Positions 11,401 to 23,400 of a stretch of 64,000 bases of DNA are shown here, one piece after another. The stretch comes from Loripinus fragilis (lineage: Eukaryota > Mollusca > Bivalvia > Lucinida > Lucinidae). The notes beneath the pieces were generated by a model. It had not been told where the DNA came from. It did no database searches and saw nothing but the letters and a program-made list of their open reading frames with translations. Location of the stretch: assembly GCA_964019695.1 (NCBI GenBank), contig OZ026515.1, positions 77,612,678-77,676,677 of the forward strand. Reading direction: 5' to 3'. A program made the translations under genes and the position numbers. Each line of letters starts with the position of its first letter. Position 1 is the stretch's first letter.

Positions 11401-14400
11401 TATACGTGCGGGTACGGACACGCATCCCCGTATCCCTAGACTTGTCGAGTAGTTGTTTCAAAAACTACCGGACCCCGAGAAGTCCTCATAGGCGTGGCTC
11501 GGGTCCGGTACCGGACCCATAGCCCCGTAGTCTAGGGGTCCGGTACCGGACTCGGAGACAGTGCCTAGAGAATTAGGAATATACCTCTCCTACAAAGGTC
11601 TGTGACTTGTGTAGACCCGGCACTAAGCTGGTACAGAAGGAATTTGTCCTCTGCAATAGCTACCATGTGCCTTTAGTCTAATAGTCCATCTTCGTCTAGC
11701 TGTACGACTGTCATGCGTCTTCCAGACTGGTCGCATCATCTAACCCAATTTTACCATATTCTTCCCTCTTTTGTTTTTTAAGGCCCCCTTACTACCCTGA
11801 ATAGTCTCTGGTAAAAGGCCATATTGCAGTATGTGGATAGGCTTTTCTCGGGACCTCCATACCCCCTTCTGAGAATTGGTAGCTTCACACTTATCCAATG
11901 CTCTGGGTTTTCTTCTGGCCAAGTCTTTTCTATAGCTTCTCGGGATATCCCTGTCTTTAATCTTACAACTCGGGATAATATCGCATACTTCATCTCTTAA
12001 ACATGGTGGCAGAAATAGGTTCTCTGCTCTTCTCTACCACCTTTTAAATGGTTCAGACTGCAGTCAACAAATAATAAAAGTTCCCACGGAGCATGCTCCA
12101 GTTATTTGTATGAAAACTTAAGCAGTCCGGCATCAGACTCTGTAGGTCCATTTCACGGGGCAAGACCCCTTTTAATTTCACTGGTGCTGATGACCAGGTC
12201 ACTGATATGTATCCATGGATTCTTGCAGGCTCGGACTAATCCCCCGGAGACAAAATTATCACTAATCGAAATGTCTCCATAAAATAGGCTGTTGGATTAA
12301 CAACCACCAGGATCCCATGGCCATTTCCCTCCATCTTCAACTTTCTGAAATGATTGAACATTTACTGAATTGCTGTACGCCCTGGTGCTGTCAACTGAAA
12401 CAGAGAGGCCATACTGCCAAGTTTCATCGACTGAAAGTGAAGAAACAGTACAAAATAGAAACACTTTGGCCACCAGCTGTTTCTGTCTTAGCCTAATTAA
12501 ACTATCAGTAACATTTACCATTGACCCAGCTGAGTGCAATGACCTTGGTACGATCACATCCAAATCCCCTTCTGGCTCAATGATATAGTCGGTAAATAGG
12601 TCAGAGATCTTACACTGCGGTTTTAGGGCTGAGTTCCGTGGCATTTTAACAGTTGTCTCTATTGTAACCTTTTTAACTTGGTTTTCCTTACTAGAGCCTA
12701 TCCGTTCTACTTCTATGGGCACCTTCTGTCCTTTTCCCCTGAAATCAAGGCACCTGTCATTTAGCTTAATGTCTACTCCATGCCTTAGCATGAAATCTAG
12801 ACCTAACAGCATATCATCCTGCATTGGGGCCACATAAACTGCCTCGGGGAAGGTGATTTCCCCCAGCTTCAGGGCCACTGGACCTACAACAAAACCACCC
12901 ATCCTCAGGTCCCGCCCTGCGGTATGGAGGATAACTTTCTTCAGATATGGCGGTGTAGGCTGCAGCTCCCTGAAATTACTGTCTGAAATAATCGTCACTT
13001 CTGCTGCAGTGTCTATGACAGCCAGAAGTTTAATATCTTGCAAACTAACTGGAACACTCAACATTGAAGAAGAAGGAAGCTGACAAATAGTGATATCTTC
13101 CCATGTGCTCATGGAATCTGAGCCGGGATCCTGTTCTTCTCCAGCTGGGTTACCTAACTGATCTGCAAGAGAACTATTATGATTAGTTTTACAAGTTACC
13201 TCGGAGTCTAGCTCCAGTTGATTAGTATCATTATCAGTATGGGACTCTATTTTATTCTCGGTCCCTTCTGTATACATCACTTCGTGTCGGACCTGTAATA
13301 TAAAAGATTTCTGATCAACCTTTTTACTGGTGGATGTAGCCTCGGAACATAGTTCCTGTTTATTGCTACGCATTGGGGACGCTGTAATATTTTCTCTCTG
13401 TTCTTTTTCAACTTCTGTACTGTGTCCCTGAAACTGAAGAGAGACGTTTAGGCTATCAACTAACTCAAGCGTCATTTTTGACGTAGCCTCGGAGCTTAGC
13501 TCCAGCTTATTGCTACTAATTTTGAATGCCGCTTGATCATCTTTTGTATTTTGTCCCTGAAATAGAAAAGCTTTTACATTATCGACTGGCTCAAGTTTAT
13601 TTTCTGATGTAGCCTCGGAGCTTAGCTCCAGCTTGTTGCTACTTATTTGGGATGAATTCAATTGTTCTGTCACTACCATACATGAGCTCTCTTGTTTTTT
13701 CTGGTAGTATGAGTTCCCTCTAATCTTTTCTAACTGCACAGCGCTCAGATCTCGATTGAGACTTATGGATGGATTCCAAGCTGAATATGGCTGGATCAGC
13801 ATCTCTTTGAATGTTCGGTCAATCCATTCTTCATCCTCATGTAGGGTGCTGGGTATTTCCTTATTTAGTGGCGAGGTTCCACACAACTTGCCATACATGA
13901 AGTCGATGTAGTCTTCGCAGTTGTCAAGACTCTCCCTTTTATCTCTTGACCCAAGCTCTGTTGATCCCATGCTATCCCACCAGAAATCTGTGATCTCGGA
14001 TTTTGACTCCTGAATCTCTGGGGGAATTTCAGAGCTATTGCCTTGGACCAACAGCAGCTCTGTAGGTTCAGGCCAAAGTAGTTCCTCAGCCTCTTCAACT
14101 GACATGCTGTTCCTATGAACTTTCTGTATGCCTTTCCCTTTTTCTGGGAATGGTAACAGGCTAGCAATGTTTGGCCATTGTTCTGCGGGTAGTTCCCTGG
14201 CCGATTTCCTGAACTTTCTTTTTAGAGGAACAAGTCCTTCTTCCATATTTTTGGCAATATTTTTCTCGGACTTGAGTCCTTTATCTTGTCTTGTTTTACT
14301 ATGAAGGCATATCTCTTCAAACTCAATTTGGTGCTCTGAGTATGAATTGTCATGACAAGAACCCTGGTGTAATACACCTCTGCCAATCTGACTTTTGCGG

Positions 14401-17400
14401 GACTCCCCATTTTGTACAGCCACTGGTGGAACCTGAAAAGAAACAAAATGCTCTTTCGTGTCCAGTGTGTCACAAGGTAAATGCTCGAGGCATGCCATCT
14501 CTTCCAGGGCTGGAACACCTCTACTCAACATTTCACCATTCTGGAGCGGGCCTTGCACCATTGCATTATCCCCTAAAAAATCAAATGACGAATAGGTGTC
14601 ATCGTGAGAAACTCTGTAGCTTATAAACTTTCCCTGACTTTGCCAATGGGGTTCCGGAAATGATGTTAGGTGCTGTGTGCCCACGGCTTGATTGTGATAT
14701 GCAGATGGCTGATAACAAGTATTCTGAGAACTAGGGGTGGATGTGTAGGAGCAGTCTATATCAAATATTCTTTGATGGTGTAACTGGTCAAATTGTGGAT
14801 CAATGAGATCCTGTGATTCCATGTGCTGTTCCATTTGCATGATCAAATCATAATACGGGAGGTTGGGTACAAGTTCATTCAGATAAGCTAGGTAATCTGC
14901 TGCTTTCCCTTGCAAAACATATTTCAAATTTGACTTACATTCCTGTGAAGACCAATGCTTGTCTTTTGCATAATGCTCAAATTTACGATAAAAGTCTGAC
15001 CACTTTGACTTGGATGGGTCAAAAGACAGGTATTTCGGCAATGATTGGAAGTTGGTGTTTTGGTCTGTGTAGTTGCTTAGTGAGTTTGGTGCATGTGTAT
15101 TGTTTGTGAATTCCTGTTGAAACTCATTCTGAAAATGTGTATTAAATGGTGTTGATTGCTGAGGATGACTGATTTGTTGATAATCGGGCTGTGCATCCCA
15201 AACAGACTGGAATGTAGACTGATTTAATGACTCCCCACTTGGTATGTAACCGTGATTTGGCTGATTACACGGGCTTAAAGCCCCAACAGGAGTGGCTAAT
15301 TGGGTACTCCCTAACCCACACAGACTGTGTCCTGGTGGAGCCTCTATGGGATGAAATGAATATCCCTGTGACGGGCAGTGCCCAAATGCTGTTTGTGACG
15401 GGTAGTGCCCAGATAATGACAGCTCTCCATCCGGAACATGTCCAAATCTCCTCCAGTCTAAAGCTGTGAACCTTGGGGATTCTCCCCATGTTGGTTGAAA
15501 AGCGGAAGGGAAGTGCCCTGATGAATTCCATGGATCTGCATCTCGCCAGAACTGCGACATCATGGAAATGGAAAGGTCCTGCTTTTAGAAACTAGTGCAG
15601 CAATTAATGTAGAGACAATTTATCACTCAAATTCTTCATTAGAAATTTAGCCAGCCTTTTATTGTTTTTGTTTTTAATATTGGCCTAAAAAGATTATCCA
15701 GAAAACTTAGAAATTGTAAAGAAATGACTTGGTTAATGAAAGCCGAAAACAGTGAAGCTGATTACATGTAGCGACGTGTTGACTTGGGGACGTTCTCCAA
15801 TAAAAATTATCAGTGCGCCGACATGTTGACTTGGGGATGTTTTATCTAATAAAAATTATGTCTCCTTTTCTCCCTTCTTTATTTTTTTTAAGCTGGAACA
15901 GTATCTGTTGTTTTTAAACAGTGAAAATAGCTTTTAATTTCCAAATAAGTCTGAACTTTTTATAATCTAATTTTATGAAATGTAGTGGCCAATTTTAGCC
16001 GATAATTTAGTGATGGATTTCCAAATTTTTACAAAAACAAAACAATATTTCCATGAAATTGCAAGTTATCGGCACCTGAATATCACAGACCAAATCCCGC
16101 AGACTTCCTCAATACGCTGACTGGCCGGTCTTTATTCCCTTGCTTCAATCCTTAAGAGTCACGAAAACTAATGACATCTGTCAAAACCTTTGACAAACCT
16201 CTTCTTCTCGGTTTTGTCGCAGCGCCACTGTAGAGAATTAGGAATATACCTCTCCTACAAAGGTCTGTGACTTGTGTAGACCCGGCACTAAGCTGGTACA
16301 GGAATTTGTCCTCTGCAATAGCTACCATGTGCCTTTAGTCTAATAGTCCATCTTCGTCTAGCTGTACGACTGTCATGCGTCTTCCAGACTGGTCGCATCA
16401 TCTAACCCAATTTTACCATAGTACGCATGTTTTTTCCTTGGGATGCATGATTTTCGCTAGGCGGGAGTCCCGCTGACGCATGTTTTTTTAGTCGGCACGC
16501 GCTAAAAATCCAGTAGCTGAGAGATAAGTACACACCGGGAGATCAAAAGCCCTTTGATATTATCGATCGCGACACGCTTTCCTGTCTGTTGACCAATCGT
16601 ATGACTCGGACTGCAGTGTAGCAATTCTGACAGGTGATTGACAGAATCACCGATGCGGGACAGTGTGATGATTACGAGGTGATTATTGAAGTAATTAAGC
16701 AAGGATTAACGGGTAATTGTTTGAAGATTTACCGTTAATTAAAGGGAGAAAAACTAATAGAGTATTGTAAACAACATCGGACTACCGAATTTGACTGATT
16801 AGGGATGAAAGAGAAAACATATTTAATTGCACTCGTTTGCGACTTGAGCAACATAAACATGGAGAAAAAAACAATTATTTTACGGATTTGCATTTCTTTA
16901 TTCGTTCATTGCTACGGCAAACAAAAGAGTCTGAGAATTGTTGGGGAAAAAACGGTACAGCGGTAAGCCGTATACGGTAACATCCGACTGACAAAAAGTT
17001 CCAAATGAAGCTACACTACAAGCCTTGCGATCGGTTCAAGCCAGTGTCTAGATGAATAAACTTTCAGCAAGTAAAATGGTTCATTATAAATCATGGAAGC
17101 CATGTTAAATGGCTAAGTAATGTCAGTCTATTAATTGCAATCGCCGTAGACACTAGCGAGATGCGTTTTTTAGAAGAAAAAACACTTCCATCTGCATATG
17201 ATTTTACAAAACAGAGGACTGCTGTCTGTCTGTCTGTCTGTCTGTCTGCCTGCCTGCCTGTCTGTCTGTCTGACTTGTTAATGAATAAAACAAGTACCAA
17301 CAGTTTAATCATTTATTTTGATAAGGCCAAACAAAAAAATGTGTGTTCAGGTTACATGAAAAAATATATTACCAAAATATTTTGTTTTTGTTAAGTAGGA

Positions 17401-20400
17401 ACAATCAGGGTTAAGGGGTTAAAATCAGTTGATCTAAAAATTATTCAAATGTATCACTTCTGGCTAAAATGGAAAAGATATTGGTATGCACAAATGGTGG
17501 GACTCCAACTTTTTTGGAGTAGGACTCCCACTTTTTCCAGTGGGACTCCTACTTTTTGCCAGATGGGAGTCCTGAACTCCTGTTTTCAAAATCCAAGTGA
17601 GAGCTCTGATAAAGAACAAATCCAAAATTTGGAAGAGGCCAACATATCATGGAAAAATCAAATAAGCCGTATAACTAAAAAGTACAACAATATGCTAGGT
17701 TTTCTGAGAAGCACTCTACGACAAGCAAGCGAAGAAACAAAGGCACAGGCTTACTTCACCATGGTATGATCCAATGATCCAACCTGGACTACTGTTCTAT
17801 AATCTGGAGTCCATACCAACGTGACCAGAAACACCAGGTTGAAATGGTCAAGAGAAAATCTGCACAATTTGTTACAAACAGTTTCAGAAACACCAGCAGT
17901 GTCACGGACATGCTTGACTATCTCGGTTGGGAGTCACATGAAACAAGAAGCAAACTGCGGCTGATTGGTCTCTACAAAATTGTGCACAGACTGATTGATA
18001 TACAAGCCACAGACTAACTGACACAATAATTCCTGGAACAGACTACCACCAGCAGCAGCTGAGGCTCCCTCCTTGGTATCCTTCAAGAGGGAGATGTCTG
18101 ACCTAACCTTCTAATGGGGATTTATCTCCCAGCCATGAATGTACACCTAAATGAGGAGTGGTGAGCTATGCAGTCGGCAGATTGGTCTCACTCTGATGGG
18201 CGAAAAATGTCTGGGAACAACTTTTCTTTTTACTTCTCTATTTTACTTAAGTTTGCATTCTTACGTCTACTGATCTTATATGCTTCTATCTTTAACTATT
18301 TTTCTCTTTTATTTTTCTCTCTTGCGCACCACTAAAGAAATGTCAAATGTGACAGCTTAGTGTAATCAAGGTTGGGCGGAAAATTCCATCCCCGACATTT
18401 ACCGGTGGAATTTACTGGTATTTCCCGTCGTGGCAAATAATGGCAAATATAATTTTTTTGTCGCGAAATACTGGCAAATATGATTTTTAGCTGTAAAACG
18501 CAGCAGATATCTTTAGAAAGTTGACTCAAAATAGTATAATTTATACAGTACCTTAGTTAGAAAGCGTATTTGCGTATATGCCCAAATTAATTATCAAAAA
18601 GCAAATAGAACTGAATCGGTAGCGTAACAAAATGCACAATAAATTCCGAATACACAATGCATATATTGAATAGCTGTGCACACCGGCTTTTAAGGCCAAC
18701 CTTAAGAATATTTTTGTTTCCCCTTACCCGACCCTGTTTTACCAGTATGGGTAGGTTGGTCTGAATTTTTTTTTTAACTTCTCAAATTGGATGCCCATTA
18801 AACTTGTATAAGTAATACCTGTCTTTTAAAAGAGGCCACTCAAAAAAAAGAAAAAATGTGTTTTTTTTCAAGACCGATTATCGCATAATGCAGGTCAAAA
18901 GTATTGCAGAATGCTAACAGGGAGCATTCTGCAATACTTTCGACCTTCATTTAATTTTCAGGTTATTTTTTTAAAGAAATCACAGTTTACATTGGACAAT
19001 TCTTGAGATGAAATGTAAATAGAGAATACTAGGTGAGTGTCTTTTGATATCAAGTTTACCAGGCAAGGCTTTGAGAACGCTTGTTGACATCGCGAGGCTT
19101 GCCGAGCGATTCAACATGCGTTCTCAAAGCCGAGCCTGGTAAACTTGATATCAAAAGACGCGCCTGGTATTCTATTTATCAGTTAACCCATTGTTGAAAA
19201 CTCTTTAAACTAGCGATTATGACGTAATTTTTGATTTTTGTGTTGATTCAGCGTCATTAGCGACGTCATTCAAAAAGTGCAACGTCATCATGACCTGATA
19301 AAGGTAACATGCCGTGAGATAGGAAAAGTTTATTAGGTTATGTTGAAACAATTCGGTTAATATAAGGGGTGACTGATAAAAAAAAAATCTTGGCTGAAAA
19401 TTGAAATAAAATATTTTGAGTAGGGCCTATTTTTCAGGGTCGGTCGGGTAAGGGGAAACAAATAAAATTTTAATTTAGGCCTAATGCTTTGCCGTCTGCA
19501 AACTCCTCAATTATCCGGTATGAGATGGACTGGACAGATATTGTCGGTTTTGGGGGAAATTTGCTTGAAAAATCAGCATTTTTGGCATCCAAACTTGGGA
19601 AACTGGGCCTCTATTAGAGCATGAGCCTCTAATAGAGATTTTAGGGTAATTGAAAAAGAAAAAGAAAATAGAATAATGACTCTTTTTTTATCAAGCAAAT
19701 TCTGTTTCAGGTATAAATGACTTGTGTGGTAAGCGAGATGAGCTTCATAAACAGATTATGCAAGAAGAGGAAGAAAAACAGAAGTTACAGAATGACATCA
19801 GAATATTGACAGAAAGACTTGCTAAGGTTAACGAGAGTCTCAGCAAGAAAATGGCCTCAAGAAATGAATTTGACAAAACAATTGCAGAAACAGAAAATGC
19901 TTACATGAAGGTACGTAAGATGTGTTAATTTTTATTTCTTGGCTATTTTCAAGAAACATCAGTGCCTAACATCTAATGACACTTTCAGTGCAAAACCAAA
20001 ATTAAATAAAATAAAAAGTCTATGTAAACAAAGGGTCCCAGATCAGACTAATCTTACAGGGCCATTCTGTTCAGGGGTGATTTATTGGCTTTATTGTGAT
20101 ACATGTATGCTTTGCACAGCTTCCCTCGCATGTAACTTATCCGTAAAAGACATCCCTTAACCCTTTGTACATGTATACTGGAAAGGACTACAAGTTCAAT
20201 TTTGCACATTCAAATTCTACTACAAGTTCAATTTACACATTAAAATTCTACTTCTGAAATACATGTACTAGACTGAGATATTGAAGACATTGTTATTAGA
20301 AAAATAATGTAAAATTGTTATGCCTTATTTGCATATCAGTCAGCTAGAGCACTTACTAAAACAAGTGATTTCTTTGATCACTTATATGCATCATTTTTTA

Positions 20401-23400
20401 GCAAGAAGATACATTTTGTAAGATTTGTCTTTCTTGAAAATGATGAAAAATGAAAAAAAAATCAGTTGTCAAAATGATTTGGATAGAAAGCTTGCTGATC
20501 ACTGATTCAAGTAACTTCAGTAATGAATAACTGTTACAGGTGATTATACGAGGGTTAGTCAAAAATAACTGAGCCCTACCTTATAACATTTACTTCAAGT
20601 AAAAGGGACACATATTTAAATGATATTTCATCGCAGTTATATTTCATCTATTCAGTAACCTAATTTATATCTGTTGGTAGGCTTTATATACTGGTTGCTA
20701 GGCAACCGACCATGACCTGTCGAACAGGTGCGTTCACGCTGTAATACATCAATATATAAGCGCTGCCATGGAAACGATAATGTCAATGTAATGCTGCATT
20801 TACTGTCATTTGATACCTATTACATGTACCAACTCAGTGCCATAGAAAAAAAACAACTGACCCAAAATTATAGATGCTGTGGTTGTTTGATTTCAGAATT
20901 TAGCAAATTTTTACGTGCCTCAAGTCTCATAATTTACCCCACCCACATTCATATTAGCACAATTTTAATAGAAAACATAAAATAATTACCTAATAATGCT
21001 TATGCAGTACTGCATACACAAACAAACCCACAGAAATATCAAATTCCTTGTTTGGAATAAATGAATCTGTTTCCATGGCAACACATTCCTCATGTATTTG
21101 AAAATTAGTGAAATTTTGACTTATTGTGTTGCTAGGCAACGCATGCAATCAGTGTTCACCTAAACATTTACGAACCAAGTATAATGAAAAGACAATATGA
21201 CATATGTTATTCAAATAAATGTCAAATATGTCTTTCTCAAAAACTATTAAGCCCACAAGCTTTTTTAAGACATACTGTAAATTCCTGGTGGCGGAGATCA
21301 TGAACGCATCACTCTGACTGACGATCTTTAGTTGCCTAGCAACCATAACAGAGGCTTCACCTGGTTAATTATTTTGGGTCAAAACGTCTATGACAGGTTA
21401 TACTTATAAAAGATAATCACATTTCTTGTCTACAATGTGAGGCTAAGATACAATGAGGTAGGGCTCAGTTATTTTTGACTAACCCTCGTATCACTGTAAC
21501 AGATGATTGTATCATAGTGAAAATCACTCATTTTGGTGATTTTGTAAAGAAAGGGTAAAAACTTTAAGGTACTGCGTGCAAAGGTAAAATGAGTGCGTGC
21601 AATATACTATTATATATTAATTATGGAGTTGAATTCTTGAAATTTCAGGAAAAAATAAGCACAATAACAAGAAAAAATAGGAAAGGCATTATAATGGACC
21701 ATAAATTTTGTCAATTTTATGGCCTTTTTGTGGTATTTTAGGGCTTCTGAGGCCAAAGTCTGGCAGTAAATGTCTAAAAAATTGCATAACTGGTCAGACA
21801 TAATACTGACACACATTTCTAAGTAGAGGTTAATTAGATTAGCTGCTGTTCTTCAACAAAACAAAGTAAAATTAGTCGACATGACCAGATGAGATTCTTA
21901 TCTGAAAAATAACTTCAACAAGTGATTACAGTGTCTTGTTTAAGTAAGTGCCCTGACTGCATATGCTTCACCAAATACAGGCAGAACAATTTTATACTGA
22001 TCTATTAACAGTGTTGTCCTACTGAGTATAGTAAATTTCAAGCCCTTAGATTAATTTTCCAGTACTTTTCAAGGCAGATTTAATTGTCAAAGACTTTTCA
22101 AGAAAGCCCGCTATAATAAAATAATTTCCTAGCCTGTCTGTGAACAAATTGACAGAATTTCACCAAATTTTATATATGCATTCATATTTACAAGATCTAG
22201 CTTAGGATTGTTACACATCATTTTTCGCACATTTATACCAGACTTATGGCCCCTGATTTAAGCCAGAATTTTGTTTCCGCTCTATATCTTGAGAACAAAT
22301 TGACAGAATTTCACCGAATTTTATATATGCATTGATATTGATAAGATCCAGGTTGGGATTGTTACACATCATTTTTTGCACATTTGTACCAGAGTTAGGG
22401 CCCTTGATTTATATCAGAATTCCGTTCCCCCTCAATATTTTGAGGACAAATTGACAGAATTTGAGCAATTTTTTTTATAATCATTTATATTGACAAGATC
22501 TAGATTGGGATTGTTAAAGGTTATTTTTTGCTTACAGGTCAACCTCACTATGTCAAACTTGTTTATCTCGAATACACGGCATATGTCGAAGTGATCATCC
22601 ATTCCCGAGCTGTTCCCCTATATTGCTTTGTATTTCAAACCTGTTTATGTCAAACTTGGTTATCACGAAATCTCAGCTATATTAAAGTGGTTTTTCATTC
22701 CCCAAAATTAGTTTTCCGCTTATTTACTACAACTTGTGTCGAAGTAAATTTTGTGTTGGTCAAAAAATTAAACTATATGAATGTCAAACAAAGTAATTAA
22801 CCTTCAGAAATCAAACAATAGGCTTTTATTTAGTCCAGTTTAATCCATTGTTGCGGGTAATCGCCAATTAGTTATAGTGTGGAGGTGGCCATTGTTCATT
22901 GATCAGCTGTTTGTGTATAAAATAATTGCATCGATTGACCTTGACAATGCGTAACAACCCAGGCGTACTTGATTTGAACATCAGAAAATTAACGAAGCCA
23001 CTCAAATGTTAATGTTGTTAATTGGTGTCCTTTGATGAGATATTTTCGACAGTCTTTACATAAACAACTTGGTTTGGTTTATATGCTAGTTTATTCTCTC
23101 GAAAAACATTGGAAATTTCAATAATTAAAATTTAAATACTGTTTTCACCATTTCCCTATTCATTACCAGTAATTTAAAAACAAATCACCCTTTCCGCAAT
23201 TTTGTCTATCCCTCGCTAAGGCTGTGGCATTATGTCGGTCCACAATGTAATTAAAGTGGAAATTAAACAAACTAAAATGAATTTCTTTTGTCTTCATTTC
23301 AATCCTGTTTTCAGTAGGAACAGTTTGACTACACATGTACTGCATGTACATCATATTGGGGTGATGTCACATTTTGCTTATGTGGAACTTCGGATTACTC

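Larger units (their letters stand above)
9081..11565. mobile_element. Mutator-like long-TIR transposon, non-autonomous, nested in an LTR
   Basis: Ends are inverted repeats of about 300 bp (9081-9383 and 11275-11565) starting GGCACTGTCTCCGAGTCCGG, or GGCACTGTCTCCGAG on the opposite strand. A perfect 9-bp duplication TAGAGAATT flanks it (9072-9080 and 11566-11574). Long inverted ends and a 9-bp duplication are the signature of Mutator-like elements. The 1.9-kb interior has no transposase-length frame. It holds degenerate tandem repeats with the palindrome GATCAGACTGCTCCTATGA. Confidence 0.8.
9070..16420 (-). mobile_element. LTR retrotransposon lacking RT and integrase (Gag-protease only)
   Basis: Direct repeats at 16229-16420 (5' LTR) and 9070-9080 plus 11575-11758 (3' LTR, split by a later transposon) are identical apart from a 3-bp indel. 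The palindromic tetranucleotide GTAC flanks the whole (9066-9069 and 16421-16424), consistent with a 4-bp target duplication. A primer-binding site TGGCGCTGCGAC follows the 5' LTR after one base. A polypurine tract with AAAAGAGGGAAGAA precedes the 3' LTR. The only long frame is at 12297-15563. The internal region is 4.5 kb, too short for a full Gypsy pol. It lies in SSNA1 intron 1, antisense to the gene. Confidence 0.88.
18691..19485. mobile_element. Terminal-inverted-repeat element, 795 bp
   Basis: The ends TAAGGCCAACCTTAAGAA and TAAATTTAGGCCTAAT-type are inverted, and both continue into TTTGTTTCCCCTTACCCGACC. A 5-bp duplication GCTTT flanks the element (18686-18690 and 19486-19490). It contains a partial mariner-type MITE and a foldback palindrome. 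No transposase. Confidence 0.6.
20549..21488. mobile_element. Mariner-type non-autonomous element
   Basis: TIRs of about 35 bp begin CGAGGGTTAGTCAAAAATAA and are flanked by TA on both sides (20547-20548 and 21489-21490). There is no transposase frame. The interior has three GTTGCTAGGCAAC-type palindromes. Located in SSNA1 intron 2. Confidence 0.75.
20327..21968. mobile_element. TIR element inserted in a dispersed repeat, itself hosting a mariner-type element
   Basis: Ends are inverted: TTTGCATATCAGTCAG, then GAGCACTTACTAAAACAAG on the left, and AGCATATGCAGTCAGGGCACTTACT on the opposite strand at the right. The same dispersed repeat at 31130-31440 lacks this insertion (junction about 31282), which gives a natural empty site. 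Confidence 0.6.

Noticed and set aside
11740..11993. Short minus-strand frames as an integrase remnant
   Set aside because: No HHCC or D,D35E motif; they overlap the 3' LTR and polypurine tract.
13865..14626. Overlapping 98-111-codon frames on both strands
   Set aside because: Shadows of the retrotransposon polyprotein frame at 12297-15563; no motifs.
17091..17394. Short frames rich in Asp-Arg-Gln-Thr or Cys-Leu-Ser-Val
   Set aside because: Translation of the CTGT microsatellite.
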